Below, one piece after another: positions 1 to 12,365 of a DNA stretch of 64,000 bases. How positions within the stretch are numbered: the stretch's first letter is position 1; every line of letters starts with the position of its first letter. Made by a program: the position numbers and the translations under genes. The notes under the pieces are model-generated. The model searched no databases, was not told the DNA's origin, and saw only the letters and a list, made by a program, of their open reading frames with translations. This DNA is from Apricaphanius iberus (Eukaryota; Chordata; Actinopteri; Cyprinodontiformes; Aphaniidae), in the NCBI GenBank assembly GCA_028564705.1, contig JAPXFQ010000184.1, forward strand, positions 1,542,501 to 1,606,500, read 5' to 3'.

Positions 1-310
1 CGCGGGGGCTGGTGCCCATCTCCAGCTGTCAACGGGCGAGAGGCGTGGTACACCCTTGGCAGGTCGCCAGTCCATCACAGGGCCACATAGACAGACAGGA
101 CAAACAACCATGCATGCACACACCCACACCTAAGGCCAATTTCGATTGATCAATTAACCTGACCGTCATGTTTTTGGACTGTGGGAGGAAGCCGGAGTAC
201 CCGGAGGGAACCCACGAATGCAGGGGGGGGGGGGTAGGGTTAGGGGGGTAGGGTAGGGTTAGGGTTAGGGCCCAGGGCCTTTCTGCATGGACAAGAAAAA
301 GTGCTATATA
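1..310 (+). repeat. Dispersed teleost repeat, copy 1, with telomere-like insert
   Basis: It contains the blocks ccagctgtcaac, ggtcgccagtccatc, gacaggacaaacaacc and tttttggactgtgggagg, shared with copies at 12366-12570 (reverse) and 50399-50687. A G-run followed by several TTAGGG units occupies about 222-270. It ends in a ctatataaataaaatt tail. The left edge is cut by the window. Confidence 0.75.
222..270 (+). repeat. Short interstitial telomere-like tract (TTAGGG)n
   Basis: A poly-G run then degenerate and perfect TTAGGG/TAGGG units lie inside the dispersed repeat. It is far too short to be a telomere. Confidence 0.8.
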
Positions 311-1160
311 AATAAAATTACCTTGCCTAAAACATAGTTGCTTACAGAAAATAAAGTCAAACCATAAAAGAAAACAAAAAAGTTGTAGTTAAAGACGATA
401 ATATTACTATTCCTGTCAAATAAAGACCATTAAAATGGAAAAGCTCATTGGAACCAGCTGCATTCAGAAAAGACACAACCATTAGATGGAGTGTACTTGT
501 GTGTTACAGAGATCTACTGCTAAACTATTAGTCCTGTATTCCACAATGTTGATCTTCATGGGCAAGAGGAAAGTCATTGTCTCTTAGCAGATATGTAAAA
601 GATGATCTTGTCAAATGAAATATCAGATCACCCTGAAACCACTAACTAAACTGTGAGGCATAGTGATGAAAGCATCATGATCTAAGGGATTTAATTTTTT
701 CAAAGCTGATGCGATTGAACTTAAAAATACAGCAATACTCAAGGCAAACCTGTTAAGGGCTGCAAGAGACTTGAGAATTGGGCAGAGTTTCACATCCTAG
801 CAGAATAAACCATAGATGGATAGATAGATGCAGATCCAAAATGACTGAAAATGTATTTAAACTTTTGCTTTCTGCTCTTATTGAATTCAGGACAAATCCT
901 GAAGCTGTTGCTATTTTAGTTTTTTTAATTTATAGGACGTTGGGTTTAGTTGTAGCTTCCTGGTTGTCACTAAATGCTAAGATTGTGTGTTCTCAATTCA
1001 GCCTCAATTAAATAGTTTATTCATAAGCTTTAAAGATAACAATAAACTCTATTTTTTCTTGATGAAAAGATCTTCACAGAAAGCCTTATTTTAAAAAAAC
1101 AACAGGGAAATATTTACTGAATTAGATTGTAAATGTTTCCCACGTAGGCATTTGGGAGTG
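311..1160. other. Intronic/upstream sequence, nothing recognised
   Basis: AT-rich with only short chance ORFs. No atp13a3 catalytic exon motif was seen on the + strand. Confidence 0.5.
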
Positions 1161-1164
1161 TTAA

Positions 1165-1809
1165 AGGTTGTGTATGGAACATGAGCATGATGGCGACATC
1201 TAGTTTATCAAGGTTGCAGTTACAATAGAAAAATCATTCCAGCTGTTTGGTTGCCTGGTTCTCTGCCGTTAGGGCCAGTGACCAACCTGAACTGTGTCCA
1301 GTGGGGAATGTATTTTAGAGGAGTTTAACTAACGGCTAACGTTAGCAAATGAGCTAGCTTACTGATCCAGGAGGAAAGTTGCCGTTTCGGCGTGTGTGAT
1401 GCAGTAGAAATGTTTTATATGGGTCCATCTAGTGTCTGCTTCACCTAAAACTACTCTAGTTTCTGTTCTTCTGCGGTCACTCCTCTCCTGAGACTAACAA
1501 TATATCCAGGTCCCTGAAGTAGCTGCTTGACTTAAACATTGACTGACTCAATCATTCTTTGTAATGCTAGCTGAGCTGTGCCAAACGTATGGTTGAATCA
1601 TATCTGTCAACCCGCGGTAGCTACTGGCTGGTAGATGTAAAGATAACGGCATTGTTGTGGCCGATTTAAATGTACATTTTATTATATTTTAATTCAAATA
1701 TAAATTGTTAAGGAAAGATTGAACTTTCTTTCTGCAGCCCTCTAAAAGCTCAATTAATTATTTTTATTTTCAATGTAGCTTTTTATGAAAATGTTCCATA
1801 TACAACCTT
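1165..1809. mobile_element. MITE with TTAA target duplication (piggyBac-like)
   Basis: Terminal inverted repeats AGGTTGTGTATGGAACAT at the left and its near-complement ATGTTCCATATACAACCT at the right. Each end is flanked by TTAA (1161-1164 and 1810-1813). No transposase coding is visible in 645 bp. Confidence 0.7.
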
Positions 1810-1941
1810 TTAATATGACTTTAAGAAGCTAAAGTCGGCACATCAATAAAATATTGTAATGAAACCCTAAAGAACATAATCTAAAGTGAAGCTATACTTA
1901 ATTACTTTTAAGGCAATACAACCTAATTCATTTCCTCTCAA

Positions 1942-3086
1942 CCCTCTAGGTGCCAAAGTCGCAATATTGCGACAAGCAACATTGCTGACTTTAACGAGCC
2001 ACAGCTGGAGATAGGGCCACTAATTTAATTACTACTTTACGGACATGTGTACCTTTAATCTTGGACACCTTTTTGGGTGTGTTACCATGGAAACTTTTGG
2101 AGTAAATCGGCCTTTAAGTCAGCGCGCGAGCGGGGGACGTGAGGTGCAGCTGCTGCGGTCACAGTATAGAGAAACGAGTTTTAGAAAGATAAAACTTATG
2201 AGGCCGAGATGTCGAAGTTCCCCGCCGTAAAGTATTGGCTTATTCAGATTCTGAAGAGAAATATTTACCTCTGATCTGTTCAGTTGTCCCGGGAGAAAGT
2301 GAAACTAAAATGTCCCGCAGCAACAGCCACTCCCGTTTCGCCATGACGCTCCAAAAGCAGCAACATTCCAGCTCTGCATCACATTCTCCCGGTAAGAGAA
2401 AGGTATGAGTTCGGGTAGCAAGGTGGTCATCACAACGCTAATTGTGACCAAGGTGGGAGGGTTGTAAAAATCAGTGTAAATAATAGCAGATGCGATCGAA
2501 AACAGGAGAGAAAAAAGACCGCTTATAAGCGAGTAAACAGCAGTATAGTTCTCTGTCCCGCTGCAAGTGAGGATGATGATGATTTTTGGCGAGGTTTGCT
2601 TGACAGATGAGGAAGAGTAGAATCACCAGTGGATCAGACAATTTGATGAGACTGTTAGTTAATTTTGGGACGGATCTGTAAAATTCTGTGGCCAATATTT
2701 TCTTTCTGTTGATTTTGTATAGTGAATAGAATAACGGAGCCACATTAGAAAGGACATAAACAGATATATCCACCCAAAAATGAAACTTATAGATGTAGAA
2801 AATACATATATAGAAAAATAAAATTATTGATGAAAAAAAAGTTTTAAACAATGTCAAAAAGCAAAAAAATTTAAAAGTCATGCAATCCAATAGTGCCAAC
2901 GCCTGATGACGTCACAATATGCAAATTAGATGTGTGATTTTGCTCCTATCACAAACTTTGGATCATACTGAAGATTTTTCTAATTTACTGTGTACCTTTA
3001 TCTATAACCATATTAAAGCTACAACATCTTGAACTAGTGATATCAAAATGGAATATTTTATAGAAAAAACCCCGGCGCCTAGAGGT
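1942..3086 (+). mobile_element. piggyBac-like element, degenerate
   Basis: Terminal repeats CCCTCTAGGTGCC and GGCGCCTAGAGG are flanked by TCAA (1938-1941 and 3087-3090), close to the piggyBac TTAA target. Inside, an open stretch at about 2220-2408 reads YSDSEEKY then an S/H/Q-rich segment, like the acidic N-terminus of piggyBac transposases. A later DDDDFWRGLL-like stretch is broken by stops. No catalytic core is present. Confidence 0.55.
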
Positions 3087-3199
3087 TCAATTCATTGATG
3101 TGATCAAATATAGAGGAGTAAATACAAAACAAGCAAAACATTTATGTTTTTTCCCAGTTCTTGAATGGATTGATGGTGATTGTTTGCTTGCCTTTACAG

Positions 3200-3296
3200 G
3201 GAGGGACGTGCTGCCCTTATCACTTCCTTCTGTGTGTTCAAGTTTATGGCTCTCTACAGCATTATCCAGTACATCAGTGTCACTCTCCTCTATTCA
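3200..3296 (+). CDS. atp13a3: atp13a3 exon a
   Basis: Acceptor tttacag and donor gtacgt. It starts with the last base of an Arg codon split by the intron and reads [20 protein letters not shown] onward through [12 protein letters not shown], the conserved M5/M6 entry of P5B ATPases. 97 nt, leaving phase 0. Confidence 0.9.
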
Positions 3297-6200
3297 GTAC
3301 GTAATGCTGTCTCCTAGATGTTAGCAACAGTGAAAACAAGGAGTTGTCTTGACATATTTACCGATCTGTTTTGGTACTGTGTCTTAGGTCCTTAGTAACC
3401 TTGGCGATTTCCAGTTCCTCTTCATTGACATTGCCATTATCCTCCTAATTGTCTTCACCAGTAAGTGCATGGGAATGATTACAGAAAATGCTCTGCTTTT
3501 TCTTGAAACAGCATATTTATTGACTTATTTCACCTGCCTCTTTAGTGAGTCTGAACCCAGCCTGGAAAGAACTGGTGTCACGTCGTCCCCCGTCAGGACT
3601 TATCTCAGGGCCTCTGCTGTTCTCTGTACTTACCGAAATCCTCATCTGCCTGGGCTTCCAGACCATTACGTTTCTTTGGGTCCAAAAACAGCCCTGGTAC
3701 GAGGTTTGGACGCCTGCTACAGAGTAAGTGTCCAGTGTAGAGCGGCTGATCAGGGAAAGAAGAAAGCGTTACCACGTCCATGTCTAAAAACATCTGCTCA
3801 GTTTCTAATCAAACTGTTCAATATGCTTCTGTCCACACCTAGCGTCTGCAATCACTCTGGTCACCTGAACGTCTCTGAACTCAACAACACAGAACTGGAT
3901 GAGCACAACATCCAGAACTTTGAGAACACCAGTCTCTTCTATGTATCCTCCTTCCAGTATCTAATTGTTGCCATCGTTTTCTCTAAAGGCAAACCCTTCA
4001 GGCAGCCTAGCTACAAGAACTGTGAGACCCTGCTTTCTCCGTCCTGCTGTACACTAATACTGTCAGCTGTTGTATTTGGCGCTTTATTTAATTTATTTCC
4101 AATTGTTTCTTCCACAGGGCCTTTTGTTCTGTCTGCTGTGAGTTTGTATTTTTTCCTGCTGTTCATCATGTTTCATCCTGTTGAAGGCATTGATGAGTTT
4201 CTAGAGGTGGGTTTATATGCATATTACTCAGTTCTGGTGTAGTTGTCTTAAGAAACCAGGATTTATTTTCTTTTTGTATATTTTTTATATATTTAATTGT
4301 TGACAAAATAGTTTGCAACCCTGATAGACCTGTAAGAACAAAGTCATTTTTAATGCTGTAGCATAATCTGATACTACATTTTTGCAAAAGCCAACCTTTA
4401 ATTTCTTACATTTATTGAATTTGGAGGGAAAAAATACGACATTAAGAAAAAATAGATCCTAACAAAATCACTTTAGCCAGAATTATTGATACACCTACGG
4501 TCTGTTATGGAACAACAACCTTTTTGGTGCATTGATTTGTCTCGTAACAGTTTGCAATGATGGAGCGTACCAAGAGCGAACTTTGACCTTTTTAAGGTTT
4601 TTTTTTTTTTCATTCTCTTTTCAAATTCTCTCACTCTTTCACCCTCACTCCCATTTTCAGTCTCCCACTCTTCCTTTTCACTCACTTTTTATCACTCTCA
4701 CTCTCCTCACACTCACTCTTCCTTTCACACACATTCTGTCTTTCACTTACTCTCTTTTTCACAGTCTCAATCTTTCACACTCACTGACTATGGTTTCTCG
4801 TCGAGCCTTGTTGCTAAAAGGAATGGGCCTCTGTGTCCTTAAATTTATACAGTCCAAGAAAACAGGAAATGATATATATCTACTGGTTTTAATAGATATT
4901 ATTATTATTGTTATTATTATTAATATATATATAGTCAGTGTGTATCTTGAGGTGTGTCACTACTAAAAAAACAGTTTTTTTTACATCTATTAAATTGATA
5001 CTATGCAGTAGGTGTAAATAATATTAAATAAATGTTAAATTTAATTTAAATTGTTTGTTAGAGAAACCAAATATGTTAGAATCAAATATTGTTACAATTT
5101 TGTTAGAAGCTGTTCTTTCTATGCAGGGGATTTATTCCCCCTCCTTTTTTTTTCTTTTTCTCAGTGTGACAATATTCTACTGCAATAAAGTAAATTTTGA
5201 GTTTAAGGCGCTTCAAGCCTTTATTTCAAGGTTGCAAACATATTGTGTACCTGCATATATGTGGAGAAAGGTTCCGTAATTTGGACTATTGATATTTGTA
5301 ACTGACTGTTTTGTGAAGTTTTTCTTTTTTCAGCTTCTTCTTATTTTTGTTTCTTGCAGATTGTTTGTGTCCCTTTTGAGTGGAGGATAAAGCTTTTCCT
5401 GATAATCTTGGCCAATGCTGCTCTGTCTGTTTTGGTGGAGGTAAGACACACACACACATAGTAACACCTGCAGTAATAGTAGATTTCTTTTTTTTTTTAT
5501 CATATTCAGTTTTTGTTTTTTCATGCAATGTGCTCATCTTTGTCTTATGCAATCTTACAGCTTGATCAGTATTTTGTTGTGATGAGACAATGTTTTATAA
5601 ATGGAGAAATTGTCCCTTTAAATGTGACTTTTTGGATGATTGTGTTCATTTTTAGACCCTCTAGGTGTTTTCCCAAACAGTTTGCCTGTTTTTAGAGTAA
5701 AGTTAGTTTTAATCATTGTCACAGGCTTTGGAGAAATAGAATTACGTTTCGTCAGTGATCACTAGTTTATGCTAATCTCCTCTGAGCAGCATCACACTTT
5801 CTCACCTTCCCCTTAGATGGCTGCCCTCACAAACATGCACTGTTTAACAAACATCTCGGTTTTGCCTTTTTCTGAGCTACCAGTGCAAATTCTTTGAAGT
5901 GATTTAGCTGATTCTGCATAATCAAATGTCTGATAAATCTGATGAATCTTAAAATTCTTCTTAATCTCATATTTTTTTATTTCACATGTAATCACTGTCT
6001 TGCAGCAAATTGAACTTTGCACGTACATGATCTCTTTAAGCTCTGTTGCAATAGTAGCTGAAAACCTTTTGAGCAACAATAAAAGCAGGATCTATGGGAA
6101 GTCAAACTCGCCTCTCTTTAATTCTTTCCCTGCCCAATGCGCTGTTATTTCTTAGACCTTCATCCTTGACATCATCTTATGGAAGCTTGCGTTCAGCAGA

Positions 6201-8222
6201 GACAAACAAGCCAACTATGGCGTCACCTCCGCCGGTCCGACACCACAGGTTGGGAAAATCTGACACGTTATTTTCTAGCCCTTTCACGTTCCTCATGTGT
6301 GGTGTTTACTCTTTCTGTCCTAACTTCTTTCTCTGTCACAAAGAGCACCTTTCTGATGTAGCTACTAACTAAGACTTGCATGAGAGCAACCCCGATGTTC
6401 CTCCCTGATGGACGGTCCGTCCATGCATGATTTTAGTCTAAATGCAAATATTGGACCATTTCTGCTGGCTTCCCTACAAGTTAAGAGGGAGCAGGATGTA
6501 CACATTGCAGGGAAAACTTAATAGATGCAGCTTTTCTTTCTGAAATAAAAAATCTATAATACCATAAAATAGGATTGCAATGTTTTGCAATGGATTTTAA
6601 TTGTATGTTTAATTGAAAGAGAGCATGTTCTTGATATTATAAGCAAACCCTATTAAATCATAACACGAAAATTCAATTATTTGTTAATTGTTTTTAAAAT
6701 AAAGCAGCAGGCGTTCTCTCAAAATGTGAACTAAAAATGAGCTTCTTCCAGAGGCCAGGGAGGTTGTGATTGGTTGGATTTCAGCTATATATCCTCCAAT
6801 TAGTAAGCTGATCTCCATTCTGGTGTTCTGTTCAGTTTTGATCTGCTGGTTCTTTACAAACTGTTTGCAGTGTGTGATGAACTCTAGGCAATACACTTAC
6901 ATTAGCAGTCATTTGTTAAACAGTTTCATAAAATTGTCAGCTTTAAAGTAACCAAGTTTCCATACAAAATAAAGATATATTAAAAATATATTTATTTTTA
7001 TTTTTATATATACTTATATATTTTATATGTATATATTTATATTTATAATCAACCTTCTCCAACTTGAACATGTATTACCCAAAGACGGTGGTTGGATAAT
7101 TCTGGCTAAAATAATTAATTCATTGAGTAACATTATTATCAGTTTTACAATACAATCTGACTTTTGCATGTTATTTAAGTAGGTAGTTAGCGTTAGTAAG
7201 TGTAAATACTTACTATACTGTTTCTGAACAGATCGATAGTTGATAAAAAGCTTTTAAATTGCTTTTGGTTATAGACAGAACTTTATACTACATAGAACTT
7301 GATGTAGAAGAAAAAAAATTCGGCACCCTTTTTACTGAACATGTTTAAATCCTGTTCAAATCATTGCAATGCTTGTAAAGTTGATCTTAGCTTTCAAATA
7401 TTTTGTAAAGGCTGTCTTATGTTTAATTTCTTAACTCTTTGCCAGATCTTAACATATTTTAAAGCTTGCTAGTGTTCTTCCCTTCTTCTGTGCTGTCAGC
7501 TTCTTGTTTCAAGAAGTAAAGCTTGTTTGTTGCGCTTAGCCTAGTTTCCCTGTTAGAATCCAGGCAAGCATGTCAGTCACCACTGTCAGTCTGTCTTCAG
7601 GTATGTCACAACATAAAAAACCCCCAGAAAGACCTGACCCTTTTTATCTTTGTTATTGTAGAGCTATTGAAAAAGACTCTTTGTTTGCATCTTTAAAGTG
7701 TGTCCGTGTGGCCATCTTTAAAGATCTTTGTTCAGTCTCCATGAGCTTGTTTTATGGAGTTCCCTCAGCCTTTCAAACCGTTGACAGCCAGTTCCTTCAA
7801 ATTAATTTCATGCTACAATTTGGTTTGAACAACATGCATGTTTGAATTTTACCTGTTTCTCACAAAAATGGATCCTTGAGTTTAATGTTCAGCATGCAAT
7901 AAATGCATTAGGCTGCAAATCTGATACACATATTTTAGATTAATTAAATTTACACTAAGCCCTTCCTCTTTTTTCTTTATTTTCATTTTAATGCATCTTT
8001 TTATTTTTACACCCTGGGGATTTTTAGGGGATGATTGACCAGCAGGCATACAAGTGTCTGTCCTGGCTTTGCCCACGTAAGACGACGCCCAAAGCCCGAT
8101 ACATGCATCTTGCCCAGGAACTAAGTGTGGACCCAGACTGGCCCCCAAAGCCGACCACCACCACTGAAGCCAAGCCCCGCCCTGAAAACGGCTCTGCTTA
8201 TCAAATTATAATCCACTCCTAG
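3200..8222 (+). CDS. atp13a3: P5B-type transport ATPase, C-terminal part (8 exons, 5' end outside window)
   Basis: ATP13A3 is a late-endosomal/recycling membrane P5B ATPase linked to polyamine uptake. The spliced product of the eight exons below reads through in one phase and matches the C-terminal membrane half of vertebrate ATP13A3: [20 protein letters not shown] at the start, [10 protein letters not shown], the loop ending [44 protein letters not shown], and a tail with [17 protein letters not shown] and TTTTEAK before the stop. About six hydrophobic segments are visible, as expected for M5-M10. The luminal loop has four N-x-S/T sequons. The phosphorylation and hinge exons (DKTGT, GDGANDCGAL) are absent from 1-3199 and must lie upstream. 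The tail resembles ATP13A3 more than I recall for ATP13A4/5, so the paralogue call is likely but not proven. Confidence 0.88.
3388..3460 (+). CDS. atp13a3: atp13a3 exon b
   Basis: Acceptor gtcttag, donor gtaagt. It reads [20 protein letters not shown] then IVFT, a membrane helix, and ends one base into the Met codon of the next exon. Confidence 0.9.
3546..3723 (+). CDS. atp13a3: atp13a3 exon c
   Basis: Acceptor ctctttag, donor gtaagt. It reads [20 protein letters not shown], a hydrophobic helix, then [15 protein letters not shown]. The PPSGLIS and PWYEVW blocks are hallmark ATP13A3/4/5 sequences. It ends two bases into an Asp codon. Confidence 0.92.
3843..4021 (+). CDS. atp13a3: atp13a3 exon d
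   Basis: Acceptor cacctag, donor gtgaga. It encodes the luminal loop with sequons NHS, NVS, NNT and NTS, then [13 protein letters not shown] and [20 protein letters not shown]. It ends one base into a Trp codon completed by the next exon. Confidence 0.92.
4118..4206 (+). CDS. atp13a3: atp13a3 exon e
   Basis: Acceptor ttccacag, donor gtgggt. It encodes a hydrophobic helix, [20 protein letters not shown], followed by VEGIDEFLE. Phase 1 in, phase 0 out. Confidence 0.88.
4590..4790 (+). repeat. Pyrimidine-rich low-complexity tract in atp13a3 intron
   Basis: About 200 bases of T and C with repeated tcactc/ttcac units. An ATT-rich microsatellite follows at about 4898-4932. The rest of the 4207-5359 intron holds nothing I recognise. 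Confidence 0.8.
5360..5440 (+). CDS. atp13a3: atp13a3 exon f
   Basis: Acceptor ttcttgcag, donor gtaaga. 81 nt in phase 0: [20 protein letters not shown] then ALSVLVE, the last membrane helix region. Confidence 0.9.
5441..8027. other. atp13a3 introns f-g and g-h, nothing recognised besides AT-rich tracts
   Basis: Apart from exon g at 6156-6248, the sequence is AT-rich, with a (TA)-rich tract at about 6970-7050. No further exon or transposon end was recognised. Confidence 0.5.
6156..6248 (+). CDS. atp13a3: atp13a3 exon g
   Basis: Acceptor atttcttag, donor gttggg. 93 nt in phase 0: [20 protein letters not shown] then [11 protein letters not shown]. It corresponds to the mammalian ATP13A3 segment with LWK and NRDKQ. 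In one reading phase, skipping it would leave the frame intact. Confidence 0.87.
8028..8222 (+). CDS. atp13a3: atp13a3 terminal coding exon h
   Basis: Acceptor tttttag directly before GGG ATG. It encodes the cytosolic tail with [20 protein letters not shown], then [20 protein letters not shown], and ends at TAG 8220-8222. The intron ends in the same phase as exon g. Confidence 0.9.
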   Translation, partial: GMIDQQAYKCLSWLCPRKTTPKARYMHLAQELSVDPDWPPKPTTTTEAKPRPENGSAYQIIIHS

Positions 8223-8750
8223 CATCCCCAACACTGTGGGATCCCCAACTTTAATACTGAAAAATTGTGTGTGAGGAGTACGAAGGGAAATGCACATTCT
8301 CCTTATCTCTCTGTAAAATGGTGATAATTTTGTGAGAAAAAGAAAATTATTTTTAAACTAATCCAGCTTTCTCCGCCATACGCTGTACCAATGCACTCAG
8401 GTCTTATTCTATTGCATTTCTGTGAAAACATTATTGCTCTCTAAATGGAACGACATTGCTTGTGTTGTATCTGTTTAGCAAAGCAGAGTAGCGTTCAACA
8501 AAGACTAGCAATCAAAGTAAAAATTGTCTGACGACCCCTTCTGGTGTAGTTTCAGTAACCTCTCAATTTATGAGGTTAACCCAGTTGGAAGGTCACTTCT
8601 GAGATGAGCTTTCACTGGTAAATATAAGATGTGTTGAGATTGTTAAAACTATCAGATTTTATTACACACGACAATCAATTTCTGATTGACCGATACTGTG
8701 AAAGTCTTTAAAAAGTGCAAATAAACACAGTGACCCATTGCAAAGTAGGA
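8223..8750 (+). other. atp13a3: atp13a3 3' UTR, proximal part with AATAAA
   Basis: AT-rich sequence follows the stop codon. The first clear AATAAA is at 8720-8725. Mammalian ATP13A3 has a long 3' UTR, so a distal site such as AATAAA 12788-12793 could also be used. The true end cannot be fixed without transcript data. Confidence 0.5.
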
Positions 8751-11700
8751 TTAAAGACAATTTATCCAAGGAGCAAGGCTTTCAGTTTTACTCTTTTCTG
8801 TGTAAAAATAATAATGTTAAATAAGAATGAAGATGGAAAAAGTTTGGAGGCGTTTCAGAGGTGAGAAATAAGTGAATGCACTTTAAATAATGATTAATCG
8901 ATGAAAATATTGATACTGACTTGTAAAATTGTCAGTTTTCTCTTTTAAAAGATTAACTGAAGTAATTTGGTCATAACAGACTTGTCACTATTTTGTAGTA
9001 GTCATAACCAACTACCATATAAATTTAATCTGAAAATAAGGACATTTATATTCGGGTGAATATTACCTTGTTGTCCTGACTTATTCATAAGTCCTGTTGG
9101 TTGCATAGCAGATTTGAATGTCTACATCGAGCCCATAAAGAACTCTGCTCTTCAAAATCTACACGGTTTTTGCGGAGGAAGTGGCTTTGTGTGATTCTTT
9201 TAGGCCTCTCAGAGTGTGAAACCATGTTAAATTGGAAAATTATTTATTTAAACTTCAAGAATCCTCTCTGTTGAATGACGCCAAATGAGTCAAAAACTGA
9301 AGAACCAGTTTGGCATTGGAGGAGAGGATTCAGAAAGTTTTTCATGAGCACAACCCACAAATACATTTTCCTACTAATATTTGACAATTTTATGGGCAAA
9401 TAAAGAGACTCTCCTGCACTAGAGGATTAATTTAGAAGCCGTTTTACAAAAAAGTAATGAGCAACCAAAAAGTCATTTTTTACCCTGTTTTAAAACTTTA
9501 ATAGAAATGAGTGTTGTTGCTAGAACGCCACCTGTTGGCTTCTAAGTGTGGTGTGTTTATAGCAAAAATATCCAAATTTGCATATATATAATCTCTAAAA
9601 ACAAATACATTAGCTGAGGGACATATTGAGTCGTTGGAAAGAGGTAAACAAAAAGTACTATATTAAAATAAAGATAATTGATTAGTGCAACTTTTCTCCT
9701 TCCAGCCTTTAAGCAGTTGTTGGAAGCTTTATGGTGTCTGGAATCTCTGTAGTTTAGTTGCATTTGCCACATTAAGGGATAAATGCAAAAGTAGCAATAT
9801 TTTTTCTTCCTCTTTCTTTTCAAGTCATAGTGTATAAATTTGAAAAGTTGAAAGGTTTTAAAATGGCACAACCTATGGGAGGGGAAAAAAGACTCCGAAG
9901 CTAATTTATGTGCTGTGCTTGCTTATATGCATTCTAATTTTGTTTGAGGTCAAAGTTCATTAAAAGTCCCATGAAAAGCAGAAAATTGCATTTAGTTTAA
10001 GCAGAGGGTATATTGTCTAAACTGAAGGACTTTGTCTTAAACAGTTAGAGAATAATAGCAGGATTTAGACTGTGGCATTTATCTTAGATTTCTTAACCGT
10101 TTAATTAACCAAGCAGCTTGGGACGTTCCAGCTTAGTCTTGTGTCATATCAATCGGAAATTGTTAGCATTTAGTTGTAACCGAGCAATGGAAAAAATTGC
10201 GTTTTCATCTATTTAAACATCAGCCATCTTTTGTCCCCAATATGGAGTAATTGATAAATAAACATTACATTTTGGATCCATTTTGAAACAATTGGCTGAA
10301 TACTTCTTAACATTGAAAGGGCTAGCATTGATCGCCAAGTCATTTCTAACACATTTAATGCCATGTGGCTCAACTATTACACCAAAATTCTGACTTCATG
10401 TGCTTCTGGCACATTAACAGTTTACCCTTTAATTAAGCCTTTATAAACAGCATGCCTGGTCTAACATTTCCTCCATCATTAAAACTCTTCCGGTATGTAA
10501 TTAACTTTTGTAGACATATCTGGTGCTTTCTTGGTTATGGAACACACAAAGCCAGCAGCATAGAGACCTGCATGTAACCAGCTGCCTGTGGGTCACCTCA
10601 CGGTTGCCATACTACATATTTAACTTCAAGCATGTGGCATTACTGTAGGAGCTAATAAACATTTAACATCTCAAGATGTATATTAGAGATATAAATTGTA
10701 ATAAAGTTCCAGAAACGGCATGTATCTGGTTGGTTACTGTAAACCAAATGCATGAAACTAGATGACTTAAAGCTTCCTGCATCTAAGGATATATTCCTGA
10801 AATCAGAAGTACAGCTTTATTTTTAAGCAACATTTCTTCCTGTGGAAGATTGATTACAGTTAAAACTAGTGAATCAGGATAGGAATTGTGCATCTCATTT
10901 GTGTGCTGCTCCTGCGATTTCCTCCTTACCCAAACAGATATTTGATTAAATGGCTCCTTTTGTGTTCTTTACATATCCTGCCTTTGTAGAGTTAAAGGGC
11001 TATATGTTGGGCTCAATGCTCTTTATTCATCACATAAAATAAAACCCGTTGAGGAGCTTAAATGTGACCATTTTTGAGATTGGATTAAATATTTATATTT
11101 TATTGGGAAATTGTTATTTAAAATAAGAATGTATTTTATGTCAGTTTGACATTTACAAATAAGCAGATGGCCCTGACCTAAGATATTCGTTTAATTTATG
11201 TATAGATAATAAGGTGTGGCTAAATGTAAGCCACAAACATTTCTAAAAGAGTCCTCCATGATTTTGAAAATTCATTATTTTTCTAAGATTGAATGTATTT
11301 GAGAACAAAATGTACTGCAATGCAAAACCACAATTACTGATTTTAATTTCCAAAGACATTTCTTCATATATGTACCGGTTGTTGAGAGAGGAAGTAAAGT
11401 TAGGTTTTTAGCCAGTGGTCAGATGTGTCAAATTAGATTTGATTGAGCACATCAAGTAGACTTTAGGTGGTTAAAAGTAATATTTGCTAAGTTTTGTTTG
11501 TATTTATGGAGTGTATATTTCTCATGTCTGCAGAAAAGTTTAGAGATTTAATTTTTAAAAAAAGTATATGGATCTTGAATTATAAAAGGGCTGTTGTATT
11601 TTATTTTTTTCTACTTTTTGGTACTGTCAAAATCAGTTGTCTATTTTTGATTTTGTTTTTCTGAACTTTTTTTTTTTTTGCTTTCACGTGTGTAATACAC

Positions 11701-12365
11701 CTGTACTGTATTTTTTCCCCTCTAATTGGGCATCAATCCTGGGCATTTACTTCAGTCTGGTGAGAAAAATTTGGATAAACAGATTGCAGCCTGTTTGTTT
11801 TGTAGGGTTTAGATTAAATAAATCAAACCTGGATAATTTGCTCCAAAAATCAGAACTGCTTCTCATCTTTGTCTAACGGTTTTCTAATTATTAGAAGAAA
11901 TCCAACAAGAAGGGAATTAAATCTGAATTCCATTTATAGGTTATCTGTCTGATCACCCAAGGTGTGTCTTAACATTTTGTTTGAACGGTTTTTAACAAAA
12001 AAAAAAAGTATTTTTCATCCATGTGAAATGTAGCTGGTAAATAAAATGTGCATTGCTGTTTATCATAATCTTGTTACCTCATACTGCTGCTAGGAGCAAA
12101 ATGATTCCCCCAGCTTGTTCATATCTGCACCTTTAATTAGAATAAAAATAAATAAATGTGTAAGTGCTGCTGTTGCTTTCTATTCTATGTAAGATTTCCT
12201 TTTTAATCCAACAAACCTTCAGCTGGGACTTCTGAGCATTTTCTCAGACTGCCAGGACAGGTTTCACATCTAAATTGTGCTAAAATGTGTTTTCTCCTGG
12301 CATTCACATTGGGTCTGGCTGTGGATGGATTATTTTTATGTTAAAAATCCATTTTTCCAAAAACA
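8751..12365. other. Intergenic or distal 3' UTR, no gene recognised
   Basis: Mostly AT-rich unique-looking sequence with no splice-flanked homology to a protein. It may include distal atp13a3 3' UTR, since AATAAA recurs downstream at 12788. Confidence 0.45.

Noticed and set aside
222..270. True telomere or chromosome end
   Set aside because: The tract is under 60 bases and lies inside a dispersed repeat with gene sequence on the right.
2471..2899. 142-codon minus-strand ORF
   Set aside because: It lies antisense in the degenerate piggyBac-like element; hydrophobic, Phe/Tyr-rich translation typical of AT-rich antisense sequence.
3469..4242. Single 257-codon ORF read straight through exons c to e of atp13a3
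   Set aside because: It runs across intron sequence; the spliced exons in their own phases match the ATPase family, while the continuous frame matches it only in part.
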